Shown here one piece after another: positions 1-7,848 of a stretch of 64,000 nucleotides of DNA. This stretch comes from Eudoraea sp. GTDB taxonomy: Bacteria; Bacteroidota; Bacteroidia; Flavobacteriales; Flavobacteriaceae. A program made the translations under genes and the position numbers. The stretch lies in NCBI GenBank assembly GCA_024639765.1, contig JAHEHU010000003.1, forward strand, positions 1-64,000, given 5' to 3'. Below the pieces are notes generated by a model. It ran no database searches and was not told the origin of the DNA. It saw nothing but the letters and a program-made list of their open reading frames with translations. The number at the start of each line of letters is the position of its first letter. Within the stretch, counting starts at the first letter, position 1.

Positions 1-401
1 TTCCTGGTGAAATAGATTCTAAAGAGCATCGTATTTTTCAACAATTAATCTTAAAAAACAAGGTGGGAGAGTTTAATTTTGAACACAGATACAGACTAGA
101 GCAACGCTTTATAGATTTTGGAGAGAGCACAGTCACTCAGCACAGGGCACGATACAGATTGCAAGTAACACTTCCCCTGACAAATACTTTTTTTGTAAAC
201 GTATATGACGAAGTTTTTATAAATCTGCAGGATCAGATCTTTGGACAAAATAGGCTATATGCGGCGGTGGGAGTTCACATAACGGACAACAGCAGCCTGC
301 AAGTGGGCTATCTTAAGAATCATTTTAATGCGGTGAATTTTGACAGGATTCAAGTTGGAGTTTTCTTCAATCCGGACCTGAGAAAAAACTCAAAGAATTA
401 G
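1..401 (+). CDS. DUF2490 family outer-membrane protein, C-terminal part
   Basis: The reading frame is already open at base 3, so only the last ~130 residues are present and the start lies outside the window. The visible part alternates aromatic and polar residues as an outer-membrane beta-barrel does. It carries the pattern typical of DUF2490 proteins: EHRYRLEQRF, then a RARYRLQ strand, a DEVFINL segment, QNRLYAAVGV, a GYLKN strand and an FFNPDLRK end. Proteins of this family are thought to sit in the Bacteroidota outer membrane, but their function is unknown. An internal GTG at 63 is not the true start because the same frame continues upstream. Confidence 0.75.
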   Translation, partial: PGEIDSKEHRIFQQLILKNKVGEFNFEHRYRLEQRFIDFGESTVTQHRARYRLQVTLPLTNTFFVNVYDEVFINLQDQIFGQNRLYAAVGVHITDNSSLQVGYLKNHFNAVNFDRIQVGVFFNPDLRKNSKN

Positions 402-445
402 CACAAAATAAGAACATCCGCGGAATTTTTTAAAATCTTAAATTA

Positions 446-476
446 TTGACTGCCCTCGTATTATTATGTAACTTTC
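446..476 (+). promoter_or_regulatory. Candidate promoter of the superoxide dismutase gene
   Basis: A TTG (446-448) is followed after 20 bases by TAACTTTC (469-476). This matches the Bacteroidota pattern of a -33 TTG and a -7 TAnnTTTG with one mismatch. Transcription would start near 484, about 17 bases before the ATG at 501. Confidence 0.45.
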
Positions 477-500
477 AGTATTAACTAAAAAAAGAACAAA

Positions 501-1082
501 ATGAAATTATTACGAATAGCGCTACTGAGCTTGATCCTGATCACCACTTACAACTGTAAGGAAGCGAAGAAGGAGACAAATGAAACCATGGATGAAATGG
601 AAGAGACCGTGGAGGAAGTCACACAAGAGGTTGAAATGATTTCCTTTAATATGGAGCCAAAAAGTGATAGTGGTGTTGTAGGTGAGGTAAGCTTTGTTTC
701 AGAAAATGGGATGGTGAGTATGGTAGGCACCTTTAGTGGACTCACACCAGGAGAACACGCCATCCACATACATCAAAAGGCAGATTGTTCTGCAGCAGAT
801 GGTACATCAACCGGCGGTCATTGGAACCCCACTGCCGAACCTCACGGGAAATGGGGACAGGAAGAGGGATTTCATAGAGGTGATATCGGTAATTTTACAG
901 CAGACGAAGATGGAAACGCCCAAATTGAATTTTCAACGGACCTATGGTGTCTTGGATGTGAGGATGAAAATAAAAATTTAATAGGAAAAGCTGTGATTGT
1001 GCATCAAGGGGTAGATGACTTTACTACTCAGCCCACAGGGGCAGCAGGATCGCGCGTAAGCTGCACAGGGATCATCCAATAG
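501..1082 (+). CDS. sodC: Superoxide dismutase [Cu-Zn], secreted lipoprotein
   Basis: This enzyme converts superoxide to oxygen and hydrogen peroxide outside the cytoplasm. Residues 1-19 form a lipoprotein signal ending at Cys19, followed by an acidic Glu/Lys/Thr-rich linker (20-48) and the catalytic domain (about 50-193). Copper ligands are visible as H89, H91, H107 and H168, and zinc ligands as H107, H115, H125 and D128. C96 and C188 can form the conserved disulfide, and the C-terminal GSRVSCTGII matches the family arginine loop. All metal ligands are present, so it should be active. The gene stands alone between its own promoter and a terminator. Confidence 0.95.
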   Translation: MKLLRIALLSLILITTYNCKEAKKETNETMDEMEETVEEVTQEVEMISFNMEPKSDSGVVGEVSFVSENGMVSMVGTFSGLTPGEHAIHIHQKADCSAADGTSTGGHWNPTAEPHGKWGQEEGFHRGDIGNFTADEDGNAQIEFSTDLWCLGCEDENKNLIGKAVIVHQGVDDFTTQPTGAAGSRVSCTGIIQ

Positions 1083-1105
1083 GTTGTTGTTATATAAAAA
1101 CAGAT

Positions 1106-1131
1106 AAAAGCTGTCTACGGGCAGCTTTTTT
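1106..1131 (+). terminator. Rho-independent terminator after sodC
   Basis: A perfect 8-bp stem AAAAGCTG/CAGCTTTT encloses an 8-base loop and ends in a run of T. The A-rich left arm means it can also act on leftward transcripts, such as that of the small ORF at 1201-1302. Confidence 0.85.
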
Positions 1132-1200
1132 ACGTTGGGTATACAATAGACTTATATTCCAGAAATATCCTGAAATACCATCAATAAAATTCAGAGGACT

Positions 1201-1302
1201 TTATTTACGAAGTAAGTTTTGCAGTGAGCGATTTGCCATCCATATTTTTACAAATACAAGAAGCATTGCAATTGTCCAACTTATAAAAAGGAAGTATTCC
1301 AT
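1201..1302 (-). CDS. Possible 33-residue single-span membrane microprotein
   Basis: This short open frame on the minus strand begins with ATG at 1302 and ends with TAA at 1201. The product has a hydrophobic stretch (residues 4-20, FLFISWTIAMLLVFVKI) followed by a basic tail ending in LLRK, the usual shape of a small inner-membrane peptide with its C-terminus inside. It lies in otherwise empty DNA and runs into the bidirectional sodC terminator. I see no clear ribosome-binding site, which is common in this phylum. It is too short for homology to be judged by eye and could be chance. Confidence 0.35.
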   Translation of the reverse strand: MEYFLFISWTIAMLLVFVKIWMANRSLQNLLRK

Positions 1303-1674
1303 AACGTAGGTGATTCGGGTCGGTTAATACTCAGTTTTTACACTTAGTTTTTTCTTTCGTAACACTTGGGGCATCATGAAAGTTTGTACTTAAACGATAA
1401 AAGTAGTCATTTCGTCTGTAATTTCCTAAAGTTTTCTTAAAAAATTGACAGCGCCAGTTTATGGATCTACTGATTCCATTTCCTGTTTTTAATTTCCTAT
1501 AAATATACAGCTCTGGAGCAACCAGCCCCATACTAAAACTGCTTAGTTTCTGTGTAGTGTCTTTGGTTATCTCGCAGAGAAAGTTTGCAAAATTCATTTT
1601 CTGCGTTGTTAAGCAGATAGCAGTGCTTAAAAAAGCCATATTTTAACGTACTTTGCCAAATAAATAATAATACA
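1303..1674. other. Intergenic stretch before the LETM1-related gene
   Basis: These 372 bases are AT-rich. Minus-strand open frames of about 100 codons occur here, but their translations lack recognisable domains and one overlaps the start of the downstream gene, so I do not call them. No hairpin with a T-run and no convincing promoter was seen. Confidence 0.4.
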
Positions 1675-2892
1675 ATGAATCCCTCAGGCCCAGGCTGGAT
1701 AAATAAATTTGGAGAGGCTGTTACCAATAAGTCGGGTATATATTCTGACTTTTCTACTTTATATGAAAGCCTGAAATCAAATGGCTTTGTGTATGGCATC
1801 AATGTAAAGATACCCTCCTTTATTAGCATACAACATTCGCCCTCAGAGGATGAGATGGCAAAGATAAATTTAGTCTCTGCACTTTATTTCACCTATTCAC
1901 TTGAGCGCCCAGATAGCAGTTTTGAGCACTTTCTGGAAACTATCTTTACATTTTACAAAGAACTGAATGTAAGTAGGATCTCCTTTCTCAATAAGATCTT
2001 AACCGGGAGTAAAACATCGGCCCAGCTCGAAAAACTTATTGATTCCAGGGTTTATCTGGAAGACAATGTTATTAGTCGAACTTTTAATAGTATCATCACC
2101 AATTCTCTGCTGTTCATAGATGTACTAACGTTGCGCTACTACTTACGCGGCGGTGATAACATACGAGAACACGCCAAAAAACTAGAGTACCTCGCCATCA
2201 ATATCACTTATCATGCTTTAAATGCCAAGGAAAAGAACAAAACGGACGAAAAACTATCACAATTATTTGCATCCTCCCTTTCTTTTATTGATGATGATGA
2301 ATCACATTTTGACGGGTCTTATCGCCAAGTGCTGCTCACCAATTATTCGCCCTGGGAGAATCAGTACTTTCTAGATGTTGCGAGTCTTACGGTTTGGGAA
2401 GACTATTCATTAGATTATAAAGAGTCCGAATACATATATGGAATTGGAAAAGACATGGGATTTCCAAAAGATCAGATCGCGAAATCTTTGGAAGATATCA
2501 CCATCTTTTTTAAGAAGAATGTTCGAAATATTTCTTTTTTAAGGGATACAAACATGGCGGTACAATTCTATGACAGCATGTCTAAAGTGGTGAATAAACT
2601 TATCCTCAGAAACAGCAAACGACTCCAAAAGGAACTATCAGAAAGTAAAGAATTGGTTTACCTAATCTCTAAAGGCACGGTTAAAGATCTGAGTGCGGAG
2701 GAAAAGAAAAAGATACAAGATCAGTTAATGGATGTCTTTAAAAGTGTTCCCTCCCTCGCTATTTTTTTATTACCGGGCGGTGCTGTATTGTTACCAATTT
2801 TTATTAAATTGATACCAGCCTTGCTTCCGTCATCCTTCGATGAGAACAGAGTGGTGAAAAAGGACAAAAATTCTCCCGAAAAGCCACTATAA
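1675..2892 (+). CDS. LETM1-related (biofilm-associated) protein
   Basis: The 405-residue product has no signal peptide. Its N-terminal 340 residues are mostly helical without a motif I recognise. The end (about 345-385) carries the LETM1 signature: a hydrophobic stretch with PSLAIFLLPGGAVLLP, then KLIPALLPSSF, matching the membrane segment and the LPSxF motif of mitochondrial LETM1 proteins. Bacteroidota homologues have been named LETM1-related biofilm-associated proteins. LETM1 itself acts in K+/H+ or Ca2+/H+ exchange, but whether this protein transports ions is unknown. The gene is monocistronic; its end faces the end of the leftward lytTR gene. Confidence 0.75.
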   Translation: MNPSGPGWINKFGEAVTNKSGIYSDFSTLYESLKSNGFVYGINVKIPSFISIQHSPSEDEMAKINLVSALYFTYSLERPDSSFEHFLETIFTFYKELNVSRISFLNKILTGSKTSAQLEKLIDSRVYLEDNVISRTFNSIITNSLLFIDVLTLRYYLRGGDNIREHAKKLEYLAINITYHALNAKEKNKTDEKLSQLFASSLSFIDDDESHFDGSYRQVLLTNYSPWENQYFLDVASLTVWEDYSLDYKESEYIYGIGKDMGFPKDQIAKSLEDITIFFKKNVRNISFLRDTNMAVQFYDSMSKVVNKLILRNSKRLQKELSESKELVYLISKGTVKDLSAEEKKKIQDQLMDVFKSVPSLAIFLLPGGAVLLPIFIKLIPALLPSSFDENRVVKKDKNSPEKPL

Positions 2893-2944
2893 GAAAAATC
2901 TATAGTGAGTATTATATAACTTATTTTCAGATTCTTATCTTACT

Positions 2945-3700
2945 TTATTCTAACCATAACTTAAAGTCGCGTACTCGCTCCCTACTTACGATGATTTCCT
3001 GGTCTGAAGTCTTGTTTAACTTGATCTGAAGTCTTGAATTGGTATAGGAAATGATGTCTTTTATGTGGTTGACATTGACAAAGAATTTCCTGCTTACCCT
3101 AAAGAATATTTTAGGGGTTAGTTCCGTTTCCAAATGCTCGAGTGTGGTATCTAGCAGGTACGATCTTCCGTCTATGGTTGCCGCATAGGTACCCTTATTT
3201 TCACTGTAAAAACATTCAACATCATCTGCATGGATGATCTTAAGGTGCTGCCCTACCCTAACCGTGAATCTTTTTTTGTATTCTCTCTCCACAGGATTGA
3301 CAAGCAACTTTTTTATATCCTCAAAATCGATGGCCAGTTTAGGAAGCGTTGTATTTTGAGATTTGAATTGATTGACGGCCTTTTCTAGTTCATCCTCATC
3401 AATGGGTTTTAGCAAATAATCTACGCTATTCAATTTAAAGGCCTGTAAGGCGTATTCGTCAAAAGCAGTTGTGAAGATGATGGCACTCTTTATCTCCAGT
3501 ACCTCAAAGATTTCAAAAGAGAGTCCGTCTGATAGTTGAATATCCAAAAAAATAAGATCGGGATGGGGATTGTTCTGGAACCATTCTATAGACTCTTCTA
3601 CAGAATGAAGAATATTGGATGCCTTTACCCCAAGGGTCTCTAACATTCTTGCTAATCTACGAGCGGCGGGTTTTTCATCTTCTATGATAAGTACATTCAT
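2945..3700 (-). CDS. LytTR-family response regulator
   Basis: The 251-residue product has a receiver domain (about 1-115) with acidic residues E7 and D8, phospho-acceptor D53, T77/T78 and K98. A LytTR DNA-binding domain follows (about 140-251, with FRVSRKFFVNVNHI). It should be phosphorylated by a LytS-type kinase and then bind direct-repeat operators. It is the last gene of a leftward group whose first gene encodes such a kinase (4893-6215), with three 2TM proteins between. The 45-bp gap to the gene before it suggests co-transcription. Its target promoters are not identifiable here. Confidence 0.93.
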   Translation of the reverse strand: MNVLIIEDEKPAARRLARMLETLGVKASNILHSVEESIEWFQNNPHPDLIFLDIQLSDGLSFEIFEVLEIKSAIIFTTAFDEYALQAFKLNSVDYLLKPIDEDELEKAVNQFKSQNTTLPKLAIDFEDIKKLLVNPVEREYKKRFTVRVGQHLKIIHADDVECFYSENKGTYAATIDGRSYLLDTTLEHLETELTPKIFFRVSRKFFVNVNHIKDIISYTNSRLQIKLNKTSDQEIIVSRERVRDFKLWLE

Positions 3701-3745
3701 GATAATCTCTAAGAATTAGCCGTGTATATTTATTCCGGAAATATA

Positions 3746-4093
3746 CTATAAGGAATTCTCCTTTCCATATTCTTCCTTCAGAAACTTCTTTAACTGTCGT
3801 TCTTCCCAGTCCTTTATGATGCCAATGGTAGGTCTAAATGCACAAATCCCATGAATGAGAAGCCCTATTCCCCATAGAATTGGTATACCAAGAACGTTCC
3901 AAAAAAGCCAGAAGACAACATCCATATTTCCCCCAGCATTATTTGTTTCCAGGAAGTCTACCCCGCGCAGACCAAAATAAACAATCAGTATGTTTACAAC
4001 AAAATAGACGGTAAGATGGCGATAAAACCGCTTTATTTTGTAGACACGTTTCTGGGCTTTTTTATAAGCCGATAATTTTATTTCTTCCATCAT
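3746..4093 (-). CDS. 2TM domain membrane protein
   Basis: This 115-residue protein is nearly all one 2TM domain (PF13239-like). A basic helix (KRVYKIKRFYRHLTVYF) leads into a first membrane span; a second span holds LWGIGLLIHG; the end is DWEERQLKKFLKEEY. The function of the domain is unknown. The ATG overlaps the stop of the preceding gene by one base (TAATG), so the two are translationally coupled. It is the most divergent of the four 2TM copies here: the loop between the spans is longer and the NPxxG motif is lost. Confidence 0.88.
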   Translation of the reverse strand: MMEEIKLSAYKKAQKRVYKIKRFYRHLTVYFVVNILIVYFGLRGVDFLETNNAGGNMDVVFWLFWNVLGIPILWGIGLLIHGICAFRPTIGIIKDWEERQLKKFLKEEYGKENSL

Positions 4094-4416
4094 TACTTGT
4101 ATTTTTCGGCATCGCGTTTATCTTTTTCAATGTATTTTTTAATCTGTTTCTCCTCCCAGTTCTTTCCCAATATAGGATTGTAGTTAAATACCTTTGCTGC
4201 ATGAAAAGCAAGTCCTATTCCCCAAAAAAATGGGGTGAAAAAAGTACCTATTTGCCAAAAAGTATCCCCATCGCCTAAAGCGCGAATCAGGATATTCACT
4301 ATTATGAAAGAATTGATAATAATGTACACTGTTAAATGGATATAAAAGCCTTTGAGCTCTTCCACCCTTTTTTTCGCCTTTTTTAACTTCTCGTTCTCTA
4401 TCTCTTGAAACTCCAT
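4093..4416 (-). CDS. 2TM domain membrane protein
   Basis: The 107-residue product consists of one 2TM domain: helix KKRVEELKGFYIHLTVYI, first span, short loop, second span with WGIGLAFHA, then NPILGKNWEEKQIKKYI. Both termini are charged and probably cytoplasmic. It sits 22 bp after the preceding 2TM gene and overlaps the next by one base, inside the leftward kinase-to-regulator group. No catalytic residues are visible. The arrangement suggests a membrane partner of the kinase or tandem duplication, but neither is shown by sequence alone. Confidence 0.9.
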   Translation of the reverse strand: MEFQEIENEKLKKAKKRVEELKGFYIHLTVYIIINSFIIVNILIRALGDGDTFWQIGTFFTPFFWGIGLAFHAAKVFNYNPILGKNWEEKQIKKYIEKDKRDAEKYK

Positions 4417-4438
4417 AATTAATTTAATTCACCTTTTA

Positions 4439-4741
4439 TTATTCCCAACGTTTTATCTCGTCCTCGTCTTTCATCAATTCTTTGATCTTGCGCTCTTCCC
4501 AGGCTCGTCCAAAAAATGGGTTTAGATCAAAGGTGCCGATTGCGTGGAAAACAATGCCGATCCCCCAACCAAAGGCGGCCCAAAGGAACCACATGTAACG
4601 CCATTCATTTGTTAGGTAATTAATTACTGCCAAAGCTGAAATAACAATGACATAGGAAGTTAGATTACTGTAAAATTTCTTAATTCGTTCCACACGCTCC
4701 CTAGCCCGCAGGTATTTGTTCTCTTTACTGAAGTCTTCCAT
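4439..4741 (-). CDS. 2TM domain membrane protein
   Basis: The 100-residue product is one 2TM domain (RERVERIKKFYSNLTSYV, two spans, GWGIGIVFHA, NPFFGRAWEERKIKELM). Among the stand-alone copies it is the most similar to the 2TM tail of the histidine kinase upstream, sharing RVExIKxFYxNL, GWGxGxxxH and WEERKIKExM. A gap of 151 bp separates it from the kinase gene, longer than the gaps further down, so a second promoter may lie there; I could not identify one. Confidence 0.9.
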   Translation of the reverse strand: MEDFSKENKYLRARERVERIKKFYSNLTSYVIVISALAVINYLTNEWRYMWFLWAAFGWGIGIVFHAIGTFDLNPFFGRAWEERKIKELMKDEDEIKRWE

Positions 4742-4892
4742 GATTAGTATTATTATACGGTTTAATTTATATGTCTAAGGTCCTTAGAATCTGTCTTTTT
4801 CCTAAAAGAATTGAACTCAATTGTCAAATTGTGATGATGAAGCGTCTTTTCACCAAGATTAGAGATCTTATGCTCTTGCTGCTGTAATCCAT

Positions 4893-6215
4893 TTAATAAT
4901 CGTCTTTCTCCATAAATTCCTTTATTTTCCTTTCTTCCCAGGATTTACCCCACAAAGGATTGTAGCCATAGGCCTCCATGCCATGGGTAATAAGGCCAAA
5001 GCCCCAGCCAAGTGCCGGAAACACGACCCATGGAAAATCAGTGGTCCTATTATTAAGCCAAATCAGAAAGGGGATCACAATGCAGTAGGCTATTAGATTT
5101 CCGTAGAATCCTTTTATGGCCTCAACCCTTTCCTTTGCTTTCTGATACCGTTTGTCTTCTATAAATTCCTTTTGCGTTTCCATACTGCCTATTTGTTTTG
5201 TGAGCATCGGTAATTTCACACTGAATTCTGATGCCGTTCTGTTAATACTTACATTCCTGTTGGATAAGATGGAGTAACGTTGCTGAATATTGCGTAACCC
5301 TACCCCGCTGCTTCTTTTTACCACCTGCTTTTCCTGAAGATTATTACTCACCACCAGGCAACCATCTTCTTCATATACTTTTATTTTCAATGGCTTTTCT
5401 GAGGTGATCACATTGTGTTTAACAGCATTTTCCAAAAGCAATTGCAAGGAAAGCGGAACGATCCTGGCATCCGCATTACTGCATGTTTCTGGTATATCGA
5501 ATACTATACTGTCCTCAAATCTCATAGCCAATAATTTTATATAGGTCCGGGCAAAATCAAATTCCTCATTTACCAGCACAAGATCTTTGTTCTTTTGTTC
5601 CAGGACATAGCGGTACACTTTTGATAGCGCTGTTGTAAATCGTTGTGCCTGTATGGGATCTTCATCAATAAGACTTGTCAGCACATTTAAACTGTTGAAG
5701 AGAAAATGCGGGTCTAATTGATTTTTCAAGGCATCGAACTTGGCAGAGGCGGTCCCGGCAATGATCTTCTGTTCTTTAATTTTCGTGTCTTGCAGTGCTT
5801 TATAAAAATAAAAGGCATGAAAAAAAAGTGATGCTACCAGGGTAATGGCCAGGGCTGTCACATAATAATAAATCTTTTCATTGGCAATAAAATACTCAAA
5901 AGTGGCCCTGTAAATGATCACTTCTACAAACCATCTAACCAACCCAAATGCAATGACAGTGAATATAACAGAGCCAATAGCACCAAACCAAAGTCGTTGC
6001 TTCGCCTGAGTCTCCCAACTGTAACGCTTACTGGCGTATACATGGAAATAAGAACTTACGGCAGTTAGTACGAAACTGTATATGAATGTTATTCCAAACC
6101 TTTCTAATAATTCCGCGACCTTTACCTCATTCCCAAAGTTGATTATGAGGTTTAGCAGCACGATCCCAACAGTTATTAGAATGGAAACCTTGATTATTTT
6201 GCTTAGATCTTTCAT
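4893..6215 (-). CDS. LytS-type sensor histidine kinase with C-terminal 2TM domain
   Basis: The 440-residue product has about four membrane spans in residues 8-138. A His_kinase domain of the LytS/YehU class follows, with phospho-accepting H170 in QLDPHFLFNSLN. The ATPase part holds N263 (LLENAVKHN) and a GVGLRNI glycine loop (304-310). After a short linker a complete 2TM domain occupies about 355-440. The catalytic core is thus held between two membrane regions. The 2TM part matches the stand-alone proteins encoded next and begins just after an internal Met345, as if a separate gene had been fused. The likely partner is the LytTR regulator at 2945-3700. Confidence 0.92.
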   Translation of the reverse strand: MKDLSKIIKVSILITVGIVLLNLIINFGNEVKVAELLERFGITFIYSFVLTAVSSYFHVYASKRYSWETQAKQRLWFGAIGSVIFTVIAFGLVRWFVEVIIYRATFEYFIANEKIYYYVTALAITLVASLFFHAFYFYKALQDTKIKEQKIIAGTASAKFDALKNQLDPHFLFNSLNVLTSLIDEDPIQAQRFTTALSKVYRYVLEQKNKDLVLVNEEFDFARTYIKLLAMRFEDSIVFDIPETCSNADARIVPLSLQLLLENAVKHNVITSEKPLKIKVYEEDGCLVVSNNLQEKQVVKRSSGVGLRNIQQRYSILSNRNVSINRTASEFSVKLPMLTKQIGSMETQKEFIEDKRYQKAKERVEAIKGFYGNLIAYCIVIPFLIWLNNRTTDFPWVVFPALGWGFGLITHGMEAYGYNPLWGKSWEERKIKEFMEKDDY

Positions 6216-6466
6216 AAAATTTGCCTTTAAAATGGCTTTTAAAATATCCCCCTCTGCTTAAAGGTAATAAAAAGAAGATTTTTTAAGGTTGAAGTATTAA
6301 AGTTGCCAGGCTTAAAGAGCTTCTACCCTAATACACTACAAATCTCCGCGCTTTTCTTCAAACCCTAAAACTAGGTATACCCAATTGTATTTTTCCATGC
6401 CTCAACTGTAGATTGATACCCTCCATATAGACTTATTTTACCTATTTTTAGACCATAGTCCTGTGT

Positions 6467-7087
6467 ATGTATATTCCATCAAAATACAAGAATGAAGACC
6501 TGTCTGAGGTAACCGAATTTATTAGATCAAATTCTTTTGGAATCCTTATAAACCAACTCAACGGCAAACCCTGGGCAACGCATACTCCTCTCGAATTAGA
6601 TAAGGACAAGGATGGGAATGATATTCTGGTAGGTCATATTGCAAAAGCAAACCCCCAGTGGAAGGCGTTTGAAGCAAATTCGGATGTATTATGCATTTTT
6701 AATGGGCCCCATACCTATGTTTCCTCGTCCTGGTACAAAGAAGAAGAGGTTCCTACATGGAACTACATTGCCGTACATATCTATGGCAGCCTTACTGTTA
6801 TGACAGAATCTGAGGTGCTTACCTGGTTACACGGTTTGGTAGATCACTATGAACAAGGAGAAAAAACACCTGTATCACTCTCGGAAATGTCCCCTGCTAC
6901 CCTAAGGCAAGTAAAAGGAGTAGTTGGTTTTCGAATTAAAATTGATCAGATACAGGCTGCTTATAAGTTGTCTCAGGGAAGAGAAGAAGATCATGCCAGG
7001 ATCATCCACGAACTTCAAAATAAAAACGAAGCAGGAAGCCGGCACGTGTCAGACATTATGAAAAAAAGAGGATCAAAAGGATCTTAA
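6467..7087 (+). CDS. PaiB-like FMN-binding protein
   Basis: The 206-residue product matches the PaiB family (FMN-binding negative transcriptional regulator, split-barrel fold). It starts MYIPSKYK as the family does and shows the conserved HxPL-like THTPLELD, a GHIAKANPQWK segment, a PHTYVSSSWYKE motif and VPTWNYIAVHIYG. Bacillus PaiB was described as a repressor of sporulation and protease genes, but the fold fits flavin or heme binding and many homologues have no known role. No paiA-like acetyltransferase gene is adjacent. It sits alone between leftward genes. Confidence 0.88.
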   Translation: MYIPSKYKNEDLSEVTEFIRSNSFGILINQLNGKPWATHTPLELDKDKDGNDILVGHIAKANPQWKAFEANSDVLCIFNGPHTYVSSSWYKEEEVPTWNYIAVHIYGSLTVMTESEVLTWLHGLVDHYEQGEKTPVSLSEMSPATLRQVKGVVGFRIKIDQIQAAYKLSQGREEDHARIIHELQNKNEAGSRHVSDIMKKRGSKGS

Positions 7088-7111
7088 TAATTGGGGGCTT
7101 TAAAATGCATT

Positions 7112-7846
7112 TTAAAAAGTTTGCAGATGTTTCAGCAGTGCCTCTTTATAAGATTTACTTAAGGGGATGACCTTTCTATTGATCTCCACATGACTTTCGG
7201 CAACCACCTCTAGCCTGGTGATATTTACAATGTAGGATCTGTGCACTCGCACAAAATGTGAACCTGGAAGCTTATCCTCCATTACCTTTAAAGTAGCCGT
7301 TAATAAATAAGGCTGTTTAGCGGTCACAATATGACAATAGTTCCTATCTGCTTCTATGAATAATATATCCTCCAACAATAGCTTTACCATCTGACCATGG
7401 TGTCTGATGAAAATACGGTCGTTGAGGAATTCAACTAACTCCTCGTTCATAAATTCGTTTTTCTCCCTTTTTTTTATTTGTTCTTCCACCAGGGACAAGG
7501 TGCGATGCAGGTTGCGCATGTTGATGGGCTTAGCGATAAACGCGAACGGATGCGTTTTCTTAGCTCTTTCAAAGGAAGATTCATCATTATTCGCAGTTAT
7601 ATAAACAATGGGAATATCTGAATTAGCCTGGATAGAATAGGCAGTTTCAATTCCGTCAATACTGCCTTTCAGGTTGATGTCCATAAGCACTACATCTGGC
7701 GTATTCAGCTTTGCATGGACAATGGCATCCTCCCCCCTAGTTTCTATACCCGTGATCTCGTATCCTATTTTTGATAATTGCAGAGAAATGTTTGCTGCGA
7801 TGATCATATCATCTTCCACAATAAGGACTCGTATTTTAGATGCCAT
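7112..7846 (-). CDS. LytTR-family response regulator
   Basis: The 244-residue product has a receiver domain with E11, D12 and D13 and phospho-acceptor D56 (VLMDINLKG), then a LytTR DNA-binding domain (about 150-244, FVRVHRSYIVNI). It begins two bases after the stop of the TPR histidine kinase gene, so the two are almost certainly one operon and a cognate pair. It is a different subclass from the regulator at 2945-3700: the receiver here resembles the DxNLxGxIDGIETA type that pairs with HisKA_2 kinases. Confidence 0.93.
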   Translation of the reverse strand: MASKIRVLIVEDDMIIAANISLQLSKIGYEITGIETRGEDAIVHAKLNTPDVVLMDINLKGSIDGIETAYSIQANSDIPIVYITANNDESSFERAKKTHPFAFIAKPINMRNLHRTLSLVEEQIKKREKNEFMNEELVEFLNDRIFIRHHGQMVKLLLEDILFIEADRNYCHIVTAKQPYLLTATLKVMEDKLPGSHFVRVHRSYIVNITRLEVVAESHVEINRKVIPLSKSYKEALLKHLQTF

Positions 7847-7848
7847 GT

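Noticed and set aside
1331-1639. 102-codon minus-strand ORF upstream of the LETM1-related gene
   Set aside because: Translation is rich in Ser, Lys and Cys without a domain or start context. An overlapping minus-strand frame of similar length exists, so both look like chance in AT-rich DNA.
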